A DNA stretch of 64,000 bases from contig NZ_CP005188.1 in the NCBI RefSeq assembly GCF_001563285.1, positions 2,113,501 through 2,177,500 of the forward strand, given 5' to 3'. The notes beneath the pieces were generated by a model. It ran no database searches, was not told the origin of the DNA, and saw only the letters and a program-made list of their open reading frames with translations. This document shows, piece by piece, positions 17,913 to 26,410 of the stretch (position 1 is the stretch's first letter; every line of letters begins with the position of its first letter). The stretch is from Sphingobium sp. MI1205 (GTDB lineage: Bacteria > Pseudomonadota > Alphaproteobacteria > Sphingomonadales > Sphingomonadaceae). The position numbers were made by a program, and so were the translations under genes.

Positions 17913-18680
17913 GTGTCCGAATCCTCCCCGTCCCCCCTTCCCGACCTGCCCCCGCCGCCAGCTTCGTTGCTGATCGGGGCAGCCCTGTTCCTCGACTTCG
18001 ACGGCACGCTCGCGCCGATTGCCGACACGCCCGACGGCGTGATCGTGGACAATGACCTGCTCACCATACTCGCCAGGCTGCGCGACGGGCTGGAGGGTCG
18101 CCTGGCCATCGTCAGTGGCCGGTCGATCATGACCCTGCGCGATCTGGGTTTTGCCGACTTCCTCCTTGCGGGAACGCATGGCCTTGAGTTTGCGGGGCCA
18201 GGCGAGGATGTCGAAGCGCCCCCGCGCCGCCCGGCCGTGGATGATGCGGAGGCCGCCTTCCACGCTTTCGCTGACGGCAAGCCCGGCATACTCGTCGAGC
18301 GCAAATCGATCAGCGTCGGCCTGCATTTCCGGGGCGCGCCGCAATGGGGCGCGGACGCGGGCGATCTGGCAAAGGACCTTGCGGGCAGGCTCGGCCTGGC
18401 GGTCCAGCCGGGCAAGATGCTTTTCGAACTGCGCCCCGGCGGCGCCGACAAGGGCAGCGCCGTCCATAAGCTCATGACCCGCGCGCCCATGGCTGGCGGA
18501 CGACCGCTCTTCATCGGCGATGACGTCACTGATGAGGAAGGCTTTGCCGCTGCGGCCCAACTGGGCGGCGTCGGCATTCTGGTCGGCCCGCCCCGGGAGA
18601 CGCTGGCCGCATTCTCTTTGGAACAGGTTGCCGCTGTCAGGCATTATCTCGAACGGGGATTGTCAGGCCGGGCTGAATGA
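17913..18680 (+). CDS. otsB: Trehalose-6-phosphate phosphatase
   Basis: A 255-residue HAD-superfamily phosphatase. Motif I, F-L-D-F-D-G-T-L (nucleophile D28, D30), is followed by V-S-G-R-S, G-T-H-G-L-E and the late G-D-D-V-T-D-E-E-G-F motif, all typical of OtsB. It makes trehalose from trehalose-6-phosphate. The GTG at 17913 is the best start. No ATG precedes the conserved region and no clear ribosome site is visible. The stop overlaps the GH15 start by 4 bp (ATGA), fixing an otsB-GH15-otsA operon. Confidence 0.9.
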   Translation: MSESSPSPLPDLPPPPASLLIGAALFLDFDGTLAPIADTPDGVIVDNDLLTILARLRDGLEGRLAIVSGRSIMTLRDLGFADFLLAGTHGLEFAGPGEDVEAPPRRPAVDDAEAAFHAFADGKPGILVERKSISVGLHFRGAPQWGADAGDLAKDLAGRLGLAVQPGKMLFELRPGGADKGSAVHKLMTRAPMAGGRPLFIGDDVTDEEGFAAAAQLGGVGILVGPPRETLAAFSLEQVAAVRHYLERGLSGRAE

Positions 18681-20554
18681 CGGCCAGCGCCCCCTCCGTT
18701 CGCGTGAAACAAGGGGGCAGACCGATAGTCAGGCACAGTCAAACAACCTACGCCGGTAACGAGCGCAATCTCGATCTTTGGCCCATCGGCAATTGCCAGG
18801 CATCCGCGCTGATCGATCGTGCCGGGCGGATGACATGGGCTTGCGTGCCCCGCGTGGACGGCGACCCTGTCTTTTCCGCCCTGCTCGACGACAAGGCATG
18901 GGACGCGCCGGATGCGCGTGGATTTTGGGCGATCGAGTTGGAAAACTGCGTCGAGGTTGAGCAGCATTATATTCGCAACACGCCGATCCTCGTCACCCGG
19001 CAAAGTGACGACCATGGCAATGCGATCGAACTGTACGACTTCTGCCCCCGCCATCGCCGCATGGGGCGCATGTATCGTCCGGTCGCCTTCACCCGTATCG
19101 TCCGCCCTGTCGCGGGCAGCCCGCGCATTCGCGTGCGGCTCCGCCCGACGACGTCATGGCAATCGGAACCTGTACCGATCAGCTATGGGTCCAACCATAT
19201 CCGCCTCGTCCTGTCCTATATGGCGATGCGCATGTCGACCAACGCGCCCATCGGCCTCATCAGCCAGGAAAGCTGGTTCCGGCTCGAACATGACATGCAT
19301 TTCTTCCTCGGCCCGGATGAGAGCTTTTCCGATGCGCTGCGTCCTGCGGTCGAACGGATGCTGGACGACACCATTCATGAGTGGCAGGTCTGGGTACGCG
19401 GCCTCGCCATTCCGGCGGAATGGCAGGAAGCCGTTATCCGCTCCGCCATCACGCTGAAACTTTGTCAGCATGAGGAAACCGGCGCGATCGTCGCCGCGCT
19501 CACGACCAGCATTCCCGAACATGCCCATTCAGGCCGCAACTGGGACTATCGTTACTGCTGGATCCGCGACGCCTATTACACGGTGGAGGCGCTCAACCGC
19601 CTCGGCGCGCTCGATGTGTTGGAAAGCTACCTCGTCTATCTCCGCAACATCGTGGACGGGGCCAAGGGCGGCCATATCCAGCCCCTCTACGACGTACGCG
19701 GCAACGCCACTCTGGAAGAGGGTGAGGCGGAGAACCTGCCAGGCTATCGCGGCATGGGCCCGGTCCGCGTCGGCAACGCCGCCTATTCGCAGATTCAGCA
19801 CGACGCCTATGGTCAGATCGTCCTTTCCTCCGTCCAGGGCTTCATCGACCAGCGCCTGCTGCGCATGGCGGGCATGTCGGACTTTGAATCGCTGGAGGCA
19901 GTCGGCGAACGGGCGTGGGCCGTCTATGACCAGCCGGACGCTGGCCTGTGGGAATTGCGCACCCGCGCCCATGTGCACAGCTACAGCGCGGTCATGTGCT
20001 GGGCGGCGTGCGATCGCCTGGCCCACGCAGCCGGAGCGCTCGGCCTGCCCCAGCGGGAAGTGCACTGGCGCGAACGGGCGGAAATCATGAAGGCTCGCAT
20101 CCTGCAATCGGCCTGGCGCACCAAAAGCAACGCCATCTCCGCCAATTTCGAAGACGACGCCCGCGACGCCTCGCTCCTGCAACTGCTCGACCTGCGCTTC
20201 CTCACCGCCGACAATCCGATGTTCGTCGGTACGCTCAAAGCGTTGGAGAAGGATCTGCGCCGGGGCAACAATATGCTCCGCTACAGCACGCCCGATGATT
20301 TCGGCGAGCCGGTAACCGCCTTCAACGTCTGCACTTTCTGGCTGATCGAGGCACTGCACCGCACCGGCCGAACGGAAGAGGCGCGGGTGCTGTTTGAGGA
20401 AATGCTGTCCCGCCGCACCGCTGCCGGGCTGCTGTCCGAGGACATCGACCCTGTGACCGGAGAATTGTGGGGGAACTATCCCCAGACCTACTCATTGGTC
20501 GGCATCATCAATTGCGCCGTTCTGTTGAGCAAACCCTGGAGCGTGATGCGATGA
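18677..20554 (+). CDS. Glycoside hydrolase family 15 protein (glucoamylase/trehalase-like)
   Basis: A 625-residue GH15 protein. It has an N-terminal beta domain beginning W-P-I-G-N-C-Q-A-S-A-L and an alpha/alpha toroid with R-N-W-D-Y-R-Y-C-W-I-R-D-A-Y-Y-T and later F-N-V-C-T-F-W-L-I-E-A-L, the usual catalytic-region motifs. No signal peptide is visible, so it is cytoplasmic. It overlaps otsB and otsA by 4 bp each. GH15 members include glucoamylases and true trehalases. Its place between the two trehalose-synthesis genes suggests action on trehalose or a related glucan. Confidence 0.92.
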   Translation: MTASAPSVRVKQGGRPIVRHSQTTYAGNERNLDLWPIGNCQASALIDRAGRMTWACVPRVDGDPVFSALLDDKAWDAPDARGFWAIELENCVEVEQHYIRNTPILVTRQSDDHGNAIELYDFCPRHRRMGRMYRPVAFTRIVRPVAGSPRIRVRLRPTTSWQSEPVPISYGSNHIRLVLSYMAMRMSTNAPIGLISQESWFRLEHDMHFFLGPDESFSDALRPAVERMLDDTIHEWQVWVRGLAIPAEWQEAVIRSAITLKLCQHEETGAIVAALTTSIPEHAHSGRNWDYRYCWIRDAYYTVEALNRLGALDVLESYLVYLRNIVDGAKGGHIQPLYDVRGNATLEEGEAENLPGYRGMGPVRVGNAAYSQIQHDAYGQIVLSSVQGFIDQRLLRMAGMSDFESLEAVGERAWAVYDQPDAGLWELRTRAHVHSYSAVMCWAACDRLAHAAGALGLPQREVHWRERAEIMKARILQSAWRTKSNAISANFEDDARDASLLQLLDLRFLTADNPMFVGTLKALEKDLRRGNNMLRYSTPDDFGEPVTAFNVCTFWLIEALHRTGRTEEARVLFEEMLSRRTAAGLLSEDIDPVTGELWGNYPQTYSLVGIINCAVLLSKPWSVMR

Positions 20555-21960
20555 GCCGGCTGATTGTCATTTCAAATCGGGTAAGCAGGCCCAACAAGTC
20601 CGGCAATCAGGGCGGGCTGGCCGTCGCGCTGGCGCAGGCATTGCGCGAAAGCCGGGGCATCTGGGTCGGCTGGTCGGGCGAAGTCACTGAAAATTTCACC
20701 GGGCAGATCGGCTTTTCCGAGGATGAAGGCGTAAAGACCGCGACCATCGACCTGGAAGAACAGGATGTTGACGAATATTATAATGGATACGCCAACAAGA
20801 CGCTCTGGCCGCTCTTCCACTTCCGCATCGATCTGGCCGAATATGCCCGCGATTTCGAAGGCGGCTATAATCGCGTAAATCAGCGCTTCGCCGACACCAC
20901 GACCCCCCTCATCGAACCTGAAGACATCATCTGGGTTCAGGATTATCACATGATCCCGCTCGGCCAGATGCTGCGCAACAAGGGGCTTCAGAACCGGATG
21001 GGCTTTTTCCTGCACATCCCTTGGCCACCCACGCGCCTGCTCGTCTCGCTGCCCCACCATACAAAGCTCGTCCAGACGCTCTTCGCCTATGATGTGGTGG
21101 GGTTCCACACCGAAGAATGGCTCGAATCCTTCCGCCACTATGTCGAACGGGAAATGGGCGGGACGGTCGATGGCGACTTCATCACGCTGAACGGCCGAAC
21201 CATTCAGGCGATCGCCTGCCCCATCGGCATCAATGCGCAGGAATTTGCCAAGGCCGCCGTCAGCGATACGGCCAGCACCATGTTCGAACAGGTCCGCCGC
21301 TCGCTTCAGCACCGCGCGCTGATCGTGGGCGTCGATCGGCTGGATTACAGCAAGGGGCTGGAGGAACGCTTCAACGGCTATGCCCGCTTCCTGAAGGATC
21401 ATCCCGAACATCACCGCAATGTCGTGCTGACGCAGATCGCGCCGCCGTCGCGCGGCGAAGTCGAAAGCTATCAGCATATCCGCGCCACGCTCGACGCGCT
21501 CGCGGGCCGTATCAACGGCGAATATAGCGATGTGGACTGGAGCCCGGTGCGTTACGTGAACCAGGGCTATCCCCGTGACAAGCTGGCGGGCATCTATCGC
21601 GCCGCGCGGATCGGGCTGGTGACGCCGCTGCGCGACGGCATGAACCTGGTCGCCAAGGAATATGTCGCGGCCCAGGACCCTGAAGATCCCGGCGTCCTCA
21701 TCCTCTCGCGCTTCGCCGGGGCGGCGACGCAGCTCAAGGACGCGCTGCTCATCAACCCCTATAGCCCGGAGGAAATGTCCGACGCCATCAACCGCGCGCT
21801 GTCCATGCCGCTCGATGAGCGCAAACGCCGCTGGAAATCCATGATGAAATGCGTCGAGGAACAGGACATCAGCTGGTGGCGGCAATGCTTCACCGACCGT
21901 CTGATGGCTGTCCGGCGAGAGGATGAGGAAAAGAAGCCGCAGATCGAGGTGGCGCAATAG
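20551..21960 (+). CDS. otsA: Trehalose-6-phosphate synthase
   Basis: A 469-residue GT20 glycosyltransferase that makes trehalose-6-phosphate from UDP-glucose and glucose-6-phosphate. Visible motifs are S-N-R-V near the start, V-Q-D-Y-H-M-I-P-L, D-R-L-D-Y-S-K-G-L-E-E-R-F and P-L-R-D-G-M-N-L-V-A-K-E-Y. The ATG at 20551 overlaps the GH15 stop. With otsB it completes the osmoprotectant pathway in one operon. Confidence 0.95.
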   Translation: MSRLIVISNRVSRPNKSGNQGGLAVALAQALRESRGIWVGWSGEVTENFTGQIGFSEDEGVKTATIDLEEQDVDEYYNGYANKTLWPLFHFRIDLAEYARDFEGGYNRVNQRFADTTTPLIEPEDIIWVQDYHMIPLGQMLRNKGLQNRMGFFLHIPWPPTRLLVSLPHHTKLVQTLFAYDVVGFHTEEWLESFRHYVEREMGGTVDGDFITLNGRTIQAIACPIGINAQEFAKAAVSDTASTMFEQVRRSLQHRALIVGVDRLDYSKGLEERFNGYARFLKDHPEHHRNVVLTQIAPPSRGEVESYQHIRATLDALAGRINGEYSDVDWSPVRYVNQGYPRDKLAGIYRAARIGLVTPLRDGMNLVAKEYVAAQDPEDPGVLILSRFAGAATQLKDALLINPYSPEEMSDAINRALSMPLDERKRRWKSMMKCVEEQDISWWRQCFTDRLMAVRREDEEKKPQIEVAQ

Positions 21961-21997
21961 CGCTTTCCTCTCCGGCTGGCTCCGCTACATTCGCCCG

Positions 21998-22129
21998 ATG
22001 ATGGACGATGGAGATGAAGGCGGCACCCTTGTTGACGCGATCCGGGCGCGATCCGGCGTCCTCCTGGGCGTCGTCGGTCTGGCGGCATGGCTGACGCTGG
22101 TCTGGTTCATGTTTGGCGATGTGCTGTAG
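21998..22129 (+). CDS. Small single-span membrane protein (putative)
   Basis: A 43-residue ORF starting M-M-D-D-G-D-E-G-G, with one strong hydrophobic helix (V-L-L-G-V-V-G-L-A-A-W-L-T-L-V-W-F-M-F) and a short tail. It starts 37 bp after otsA on the same strand. The acidic N-terminus plus one transmembrane helix looks like a genuine small membrane protein, but no family is recognised. No strong ribosome site is visible, so confidence is moderate. Confidence 0.4.
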   Translation: MMDDGDEGGTLVDAIRARSGVLLGVVGLAAWLTLVWFMFGDVL

Positions 22130-22255
22130 CGCGCTAATTGCGCCCCTGCCCGCTTTGGTCTATGGGCCGACCCCTAGCAGCCCCGGCACCCGCTGATCCT
22201 TTTTCGATTCGCGTTTGCCGGGGCACATTTCTTTCTTGGGAAGACAGGAGCGCGC

Positions 22256-23038
22256 ATGGCTCGTCGCCGCCAGATCTACGAAGGCAAGGCAAAGATCCTT
22301 TATGAAGGCCCCGAGCCGGGCACGATCATCCAATATTTCAAGGATGACGCCACCGCCTTCAACGCGCAGAAAAAGGGCACGATTTCCGGCAAGGGCGTGC
22401 TCAACAACCGCATTTCCGAGCATATCTTCACCCTGCTCGGCCAGATCGGTATACCCACCCACTTCATCCGCCGTCTCAACATGCGTGAGCAGCTGGTGCG
22501 GCAGGTCGAAATCGTGCCGATCGAAGTCGTCGTGCGCAACGTCGCCGCCGGTTCGCTCAGCAAGAAGCTGGGGATCGAGGAAGGCACGCAGCTGCCCCGC
22601 ACGCTGATCGAATATTGCTACAAGGACGACGCGCTGGGCGACCCGCTCGTGTCCGAAGAACATATCGCCTGCTTCGGCTGGGCCACGCAGGAAGAGATGC
22701 ACGACATCGCCGACATGGCGATCCGCATCAACGACTTCATGTGCGGCCTGTTCGCGGCCATCGGCATCCGCCTTGTGGACTTCAAGCTGGAGTTCGGTCG
22801 CCTGTGGGACGGCGACTATAGCCGCGTCATCCTGGCCGACGAAATCAGCCCGGACGGCTGCCGCCTGTGGGACATGAACACCGGCGAAAAGCTGGACAAG
22901 GACCGCTTCCGCCGCGACCTCGGCGGTGAAGTTGAAGCCTATCAGGAGGTTGCGCGCCGCCTGGGCCTGATGCCCGAAGGCGCCGACACCACCGTGCTGG
23001 ACCTCGACACCCACCGCAAGAAGCGCAGCAAGGACTGA
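22256..23038 (+). CDS. purC: Phosphoribosylaminoimidazole-succinocarboxamide synthase
   Basis: A 260-residue SAICAR synthetase of normal bacterial size, step 8 of IMP synthesis (CAIR + Asp + ATP to SAICAR). The start [12 protein letters not shown] and the motifs [18 protein letters not shown] and [14 protein letters not shown] are unmistakable. A good GGAAGACAGGAG-like leader precedes the ATG. purS and purQ follow on the same strand after a convergent permease insert. Confidence 0.97.
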   Translation: MARRRQIYEGKAKILYEGPEPGTIIQYFKDDATAFNAQKKGTISGKGVLNNRISEHIFTLLGQIGIPTHFIRRLNMREQLVRQVEIVPIEVVVRNVAAGSLSKKLGIEEGTQLPRTLIEYCYKDDALGDPLVSEEHIACFGWATQEEMHDIADMAIRINDFMCGLFAAIGIRLVDFKLEFGRLWDGDYSRVILADEISPDGCRLWDMNTGEKLDKDRFRRDLGGEVEAYQEVARRLGLMPEGADTTVLDLDTHRKKRSKD

Positions 23039-23044
23039 TCGGCC

Positions 23045-23074
23045 GGACGCGCTGCTCAGGCGAGCAGCGCGTCC
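23045..23074. terminator. Long perfect hairpin between convergent genes
   Basis: GGACGCGCTGCTC pairs perfectly over 13 bp with GAGCAGCGCGTCC around an AGGC loop, just after purC. It includes the stop codon and last codons of the convergent TSUP gene. No T-run follows on either strand, so any termination would depend on the stem alone or on Rho. Confidence 0.5.
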
Positions 23075-23808
23075 GCCATCAACTTGATGCCCAGCAGCAC
23101 CATCAACACGTAGATCAGCGTGTAGAAACGCGCTGCATCGACCCGCCGCACCAGCGCCACCCCGGCAAAGGTCGCCGCAACCGCCACCGGGACCAGCATC
23201 GCCGTCGCCGTCAGATTGGCGTGCGTGAATTGTCCCAGCGCGCCATAGGCTGGCACCTTCATCCAGTTCATCGCGGCAAAGGCCATGGCGGTTGTCCCGA
23301 CCAGCATGTCGCGCGGCAGCCGCTTGGGCAGCACCCACATCTGGAAGGGCGGCGATCCTGCATGGGCGATATGGCTGGTAAAGCCGCTCGCCACGCCGAA
23401 AAGCACGCCCACCCAATCGGGCGAACTGGACGGCAGCACGACCGCCCCGCCCCGCTCGATCCACAGCCGCTGTAGCCCGAACAGCGTCGAAATCAGTCCC
23501 AGCACGGCCAGCACCGCTGTTTCCGAAACCTGCGCCGCGAAGAAATAGCCAAGGCCGATCCCCATCGCCGCACCCGGCAGCATCACCGTCAGTATGTGCC
23601 GGTCCCAACTATGCCGGAACGTCCATACGCTGACCGTATCCTGCAGGATCAGGATAGGCAGCATGATCGCCGCGCCCCGCACCGGGTCGATCCCCAGCGC
23701 CATGACCGGCATGGCAAGCGCCCCGACCCCGGCAAAGCCCCCCTTGGCCAGTCCCGACAGGATCACCGCCAATATGGCGCAGGCATAATATAATGTGTCA
23801 CCGTTCAT
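23056..23808 (-). CDS. TSUP family (TauE/SafE-like) anion permease
   Basis: A 250-residue membrane protein with about seven or eight hydrophobic segments and the TauE/SafE internal-repeat feel: G-L-A-K-G-G-F-A-G-V-G near residue 20, G-F-T-S-H-I-A-H-A-G-S-P-P in the middle and a short C-terminus. This family moves sulfite, sulfonates or related organic anions across the cytoplasmic membrane. The substrate cannot be assigned. It is inserted in opposite orientation between purC and purS. Confidence 0.9.
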   Translation of the reverse strand: MNGDTLYYACAILAVILSGLAKGGFAGVGALAMPVMALGIDPVRGAAIMLPILILQDTVSVWTFRHSWDRHILTVMLPGAAMGIGLGYFFAAQVSETAVLAVLGLISTLFGLQRLWIERGGAVVLPSSSPDWVGVLFGVASGFTSHIAHAGSPPFQMWVLPKRLPRDMLVGTTAMAFAAMNWMKVPAYGALGQFTHANLTATAMLVPVAVAATFAGVALVRRVDAARFYTLIYVLMVLLGIKLMADALLA

Positions 23809-23856
23809 GCCCGACCGCGTAGACAGACGGACGATCCGGCGAAAGTCGGTTTTTAC

Positions 23857-24006
23857 TCAGCCGTTGGCGCGATAACCGATCAGCACGCCGAAAATGAATG
23901 TTGCGATCAGCGCCAGCTGGACGCGCCCATGGGGATCGTCATAGCCGACGATCTGCTGCCCGAAAGCGAAAAGCCCGACAAACATCGCCAGCGCAAGACC
24001 AGCCAT
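23857..24006 (-). CDS. Tiny two-helix membrane protein (putative)
   Basis: A 49-residue ORF starting M-A-G-L-A-L-A-M-F-V at 24006, with GAAGGG about eight bases upstream. It contains two hydrophobic segments separated by Y-D-D-P-H-G-R, the second being A-L-I-A-T-F-I-F-G-V-L-I-G-Y. The good ribosome site and coherent topology support a real gene. No family is recognised. It lies upstream of the TSUP permease on the same strand (48-bp gap) and may be co-transcribed. Confidence 0.5.
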   Translation of the reverse strand: MAGLALAMFVGLFAFGQQIVGYDDPHGRVQLALIATFIFGVLIGYRANG

Positions 24007-24132
24007 CGCGAAAACCCTTCATCCAGTGCGCGCCCGATAACATGGCGCCCGCTAATAAAGGGATAATGCCTTGCCTGCCGCTGCTCACGGGACTAGGGGG
24101 TGCGCCATACCAATTCACGGAGTTTTGGCCGC

Positions 24133-24366
24133 ATGAAAGCCCGCATCTTCGTCACCCTCAAGGGCGGGGTCCTCGACCCGCAGGGCAAGGCGATCCACCA
24201 CGCACTCGACGGCCTTGGCTTTTCGGGCGTGAATGACGTGCGCGCGGGCAAGCTCATTGAGCTGGACCTGGCCGACGGCACCAGCGACGAGGATATCGAC
24301 GCCATGTGCCGCAAGCTGCTCGCAAACACGGTGATCGAAAACTACCGCATCGAAAAGGTGGCCTGA
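24133..24366 (+). CDS. purS: FGAM synthase subunit PurS
   Basis: A 77-residue protein matching PurS, the small subunit that bridges PurL and PurQ in the three-part formylglycinamidine ribonucleotide synthase. It starts M-K-A-R-I-F-V-T-L-K-G-G-V-L-D-P-Q-G-K, with the classic L-D-P-Q-G motif, and later has K-L-L-A-N-T-V-I-E-N-Y. purQ starts 3 bp after its stop. purL is not in this window. Confidence 0.96.
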   Translation: MKARIFVTLKGGVLDPQGKAIHHALDGLGFSGVNDVRAGKLIELDLADGTSDEDIDAMCRKLLANTVIENYRIEKVA

Positions 24367-24369
24367 GCC

Positions 24370-25044
24370 ATGAAGAGCGCTGTCATCGTCTTCCCCGGCA
24401 GCAATTGCGACCGCGATCTCGCCATGGCGTTTGAAGCGGTCAGCGGTTCAAAACCGGCCATGATCTGGCACCGCGACACCGAATTGCCCGACGACATCGA
24501 CCTGATCGGCGTTCCGGGCGGCTTTTCCTATGGCGACTATCTCCGCTCCGGCGCGATGGCGGCCCGTTCGCCCGTCATGCAGGCCGTGGCAAGGGCGGCC
24601 GATCGCGGCGCCTATGTCCTGGGTATCTGCAACGGTTTCCAGGTGCTGACCGAAAGCGGCCTGCTCCCCGGCGCGCTGCTGCGCAATGCGGGCGGCCACT
24701 TCATCTGCCGCGACGTTTCACTGACGGTCGAAAACGCCCAGACCGCCTTCACCAGCCGCTACGGCGCTGGCGAATCGGTGATTTTCCCTGTCGCCCACCA
24801 TGACGGCAACTATTTTGCCGACGCGCAAACGCTCGACCGCCTGGAAGGCGAAGGCCGCGTCGCGCTGCGCTACGGCGAAAGCGTCAACGGATCCGCCCGC
24901 AACATCGCGGGCATCCTGAACGAAGCGGGCAATGTGCTGGGCATGATGCCCCACCCCGAACGCGTGATCGAACCCGCCCACGGCAAAACCGACGGCCGCC
25001 GCCTGTTCGAAGGCCTGCTCGAAAGCCTGCTAGCCCGCGCCTGA
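24370..25044 (+). CDS. purQ: FGAM synthase glutamine amidotransferase subunit PurQ
   Basis: A 224-residue class I glutamine amidotransferase. It has F-P-G-S-N-C-D-R-D near the start, the nucleophile Cys in G-I-C-N-G-F-Q, and the His/Glu pair in the late M-P-H-P-E-R-V. It supplies ammonia to PurL. Tight spacing to purS indicates one transcript. Confidence 0.97.
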   Translation: MKSAVIVFPGSNCDRDLAMAFEAVSGSKPAMIWHRDTELPDDIDLIGVPGGFSYGDYLRSGAMAARSPVMQAVARAADRGAYVLGICNGFQVLTESGLLPGALLRNAGGHFICRDVSLTVENAQTAFTSRYGAGESVIFPVAHHDGNYFADAQTLDRLEGEGRVALRYGESVNGSARNIAGILNEAGNVLGMMPHPERVIEPAHGKTDGRRLFEGLLESLLARA

Positions 25045-25150
25045 CCCAAACCTTCTCTCGCCAGCGGGAGAAGGATACGCAGCCTTGCGGAGCGGAGCGA
25101 AGCTAGGCGAAGTTGGATGAGGGTAGTCGCGCTGCTCCCCTGCAGAGGAT
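25045..25150. repeat. Putative dispersed intergenic repeat
   Basis: After purQ, CCTTCTC pairs with GAGAAGG (25051-25074). The hairpin is followed by GATACGCAGCCTTGCGGAG... and then GAAGTTGGATGAGGGT. This string (hairpin, GGATACG, AAGTTGGATGAGGGT) resembles an intergenic repeat seen many times in sphingomonad genomes (general knowledge, not checked). The remaining ~180 bp to the next start shows no gene. Confidence 0.45.
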
Positions 25151-25328
25151 CAAAGCAGCCAGTCCGCTTGCGACCAAAGGCGGACGCCTCCTGCGGAACC
25201 CTGCGTTCCGAAAGCTGGCGTACAGATTTTAGAAATTGCATGCACCCTCAGGAGTGAAGAACAGCTTTATTGCCGGTCGTCATTCAAACTCTCGTGCATT
25301 CGCAGCCAGCCAACGCTACCAACGAACG

Positions 25329-25790
25329 ATGCGCGTATATCTTCTGACCTTCATCTTGATCTTGCTTCGACCAACCATGGCTCAAGCCTGTGTGCCAGTG
25401 ACATACGGAAGCGATAGAGAGAGGCTGGCAGAAGCCATTTCAGCGCTGAAAACAGCAGATGTCGCGCTTGATGGCGTGGTTACTAAAGGCAGTCGAGACG
25501 TCGGTTCAGTCGCGATTATCCGACCCCGCAAAATTTGGTTTGGCTCCAAGCAGTCGGAATATCATGTCCGCAAAGTAACCATGTGCGATGATGATTTCAC
25601 TTCGGGAGAGCATGTTCGAATATTGCTCCACAGGCTACCTGAGCAAACATCCTTCTTTTCCAAGGCTTGGGCGTGGCTATGGGGGCCATCTACGGAGTAC
25701 ACGTCAGGGTTTTTTAGTTCACTAGAATTCGCTTGGGCAATGAGATCGAAAGAGATGCGACAGGCAGTTTCAAAGAAGAGTCGCCACTAA
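25329..25790 (+). CDS. Secreted hypothetical protein, A+T-richer than neighbours
   Basis: A 153-residue protein starting M-R-V-Y-L-L-T-F-I-L-I-L-L, with a signal peptide to about residue 20 (M-A-Q-A-C). The mature part has two or three Cys and ends with a basic tail. The A-Q-A-C could be a signal-peptidase I or II site. Its codon use is clearly less GC-biased than the pur genes beside it, and a dispersed repeat precedes it, which hints at acquired DNA. No domain is recognised. Confidence 0.6.
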   Translation: MRVYLLTFILILLRPTMAQACVPVTYGSDRERLAEAISALKTADVALDGVVTKGSRDVGSVAIIRPRKIWFGSKQSEYHVRKVTMCDDDFTSGEHVRILLHRLPEQTSFFSKAWAWLWGPSTEYTSGFFSSLEFAWAMRSKEMRQAVSKKSRH

Positions 25791-25885
25791 TCTCGATCAC
25801 CGATGAGCATTCGCCCTGTCCCAACGTCGGCTTCGACGTGATTGCCGTTAAAGATCGGACAGACCGCTCTCCACCCTTCTCCGCC

Positions 25886-26410
25886 CTACCGCAACCCCCT
25901 CACAAATTCCGGCAGATGCGCGACGCCGCTCGGATTAGGCCCCGCCATATACAGCGCCATGATCGTCCCCAGCGCGATCGCCACGCCATAGGGTATCGGC
26001 CCCTTGGGCGCGAAGATCGCCAGCGTGGAGCCGTCCCGCACGGATCGCGGCACCATCCGCCGCCCGGCCATGATCAGCAGCGCCAGCACGCCGCCGCCCA
26101 CGGTCACATAGAAGAACCACGCCACCGACGCCTGCCAATCGAACCATAGCGCGCAGGCAGCGAGCAGCTTTATGTCGCCCCCGCCCATCCATCGCATCGC
26201 GAACAGCGCCGATCCCAGCGCGAATACCGCCAGGAACAGCGTGCCATTCTGCCAGATGTCATTCTCCCACCCGACAACTGCCACCCACGGCACGAACAGG
26301 CCGATGACCAGCAGCGGGAAGATGTTGGAAATACGCAGCTTCGCGATATCCTCAATCGCCGCAGCCAGCAGGATCAGGCACACGGCCAGCAGGATAATGT
26401 CCTTCGTCAC
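25886..26410 (-). CDS. cpaA: Tad prepilin peptidase
   Basis: A 174-residue A24-family aspartic peptidase, the short CpaA/TadV form. The two catalytic aspartates are in A-I-E-D-I-A-K-L-R-I-S-N and G-G-G-D-I-K. It has six predicted hydrophobic segments. It would cleave and process the Flp prepilin and TadE/F-type pseudopilins at the cytoplasmic membrane face. It is the last gene of the tad operon and overlaps the TPR gene upstream by 4 bp. Confidence 0.93.
   Translation of the reverse strand: MTKDIILLAVCLILLAAAIEDIAKLRISNIFPLLVIGLFVPWVAVVGWENDIWQNGTLFLAVFALGSALFAMRWMGGGDIKLLAACALWFDWQASVAWFFYVTVGGGVLALLIMAGRRMVPRSVRDGSTLAIFAPKGPIPYGVAIALGTIMALYMAGPNPSGVAHLPEFVRGLR

Noticed and set aside
20572..21957. 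A 461-codon minus-strand frame across otsA
   Set aside because: It is the complement of a clear otsA. Long antisense frames are expected in GC-rich DNA and there is no ribosome site or family motif.
22160..23608. A 482-codon minus-strand frame
   Set aside because: It is the antisense of purC and the wrong frame of the TSUP gene. The composition is Gly/Ala/Arg and His/Gln-rich without any motif.
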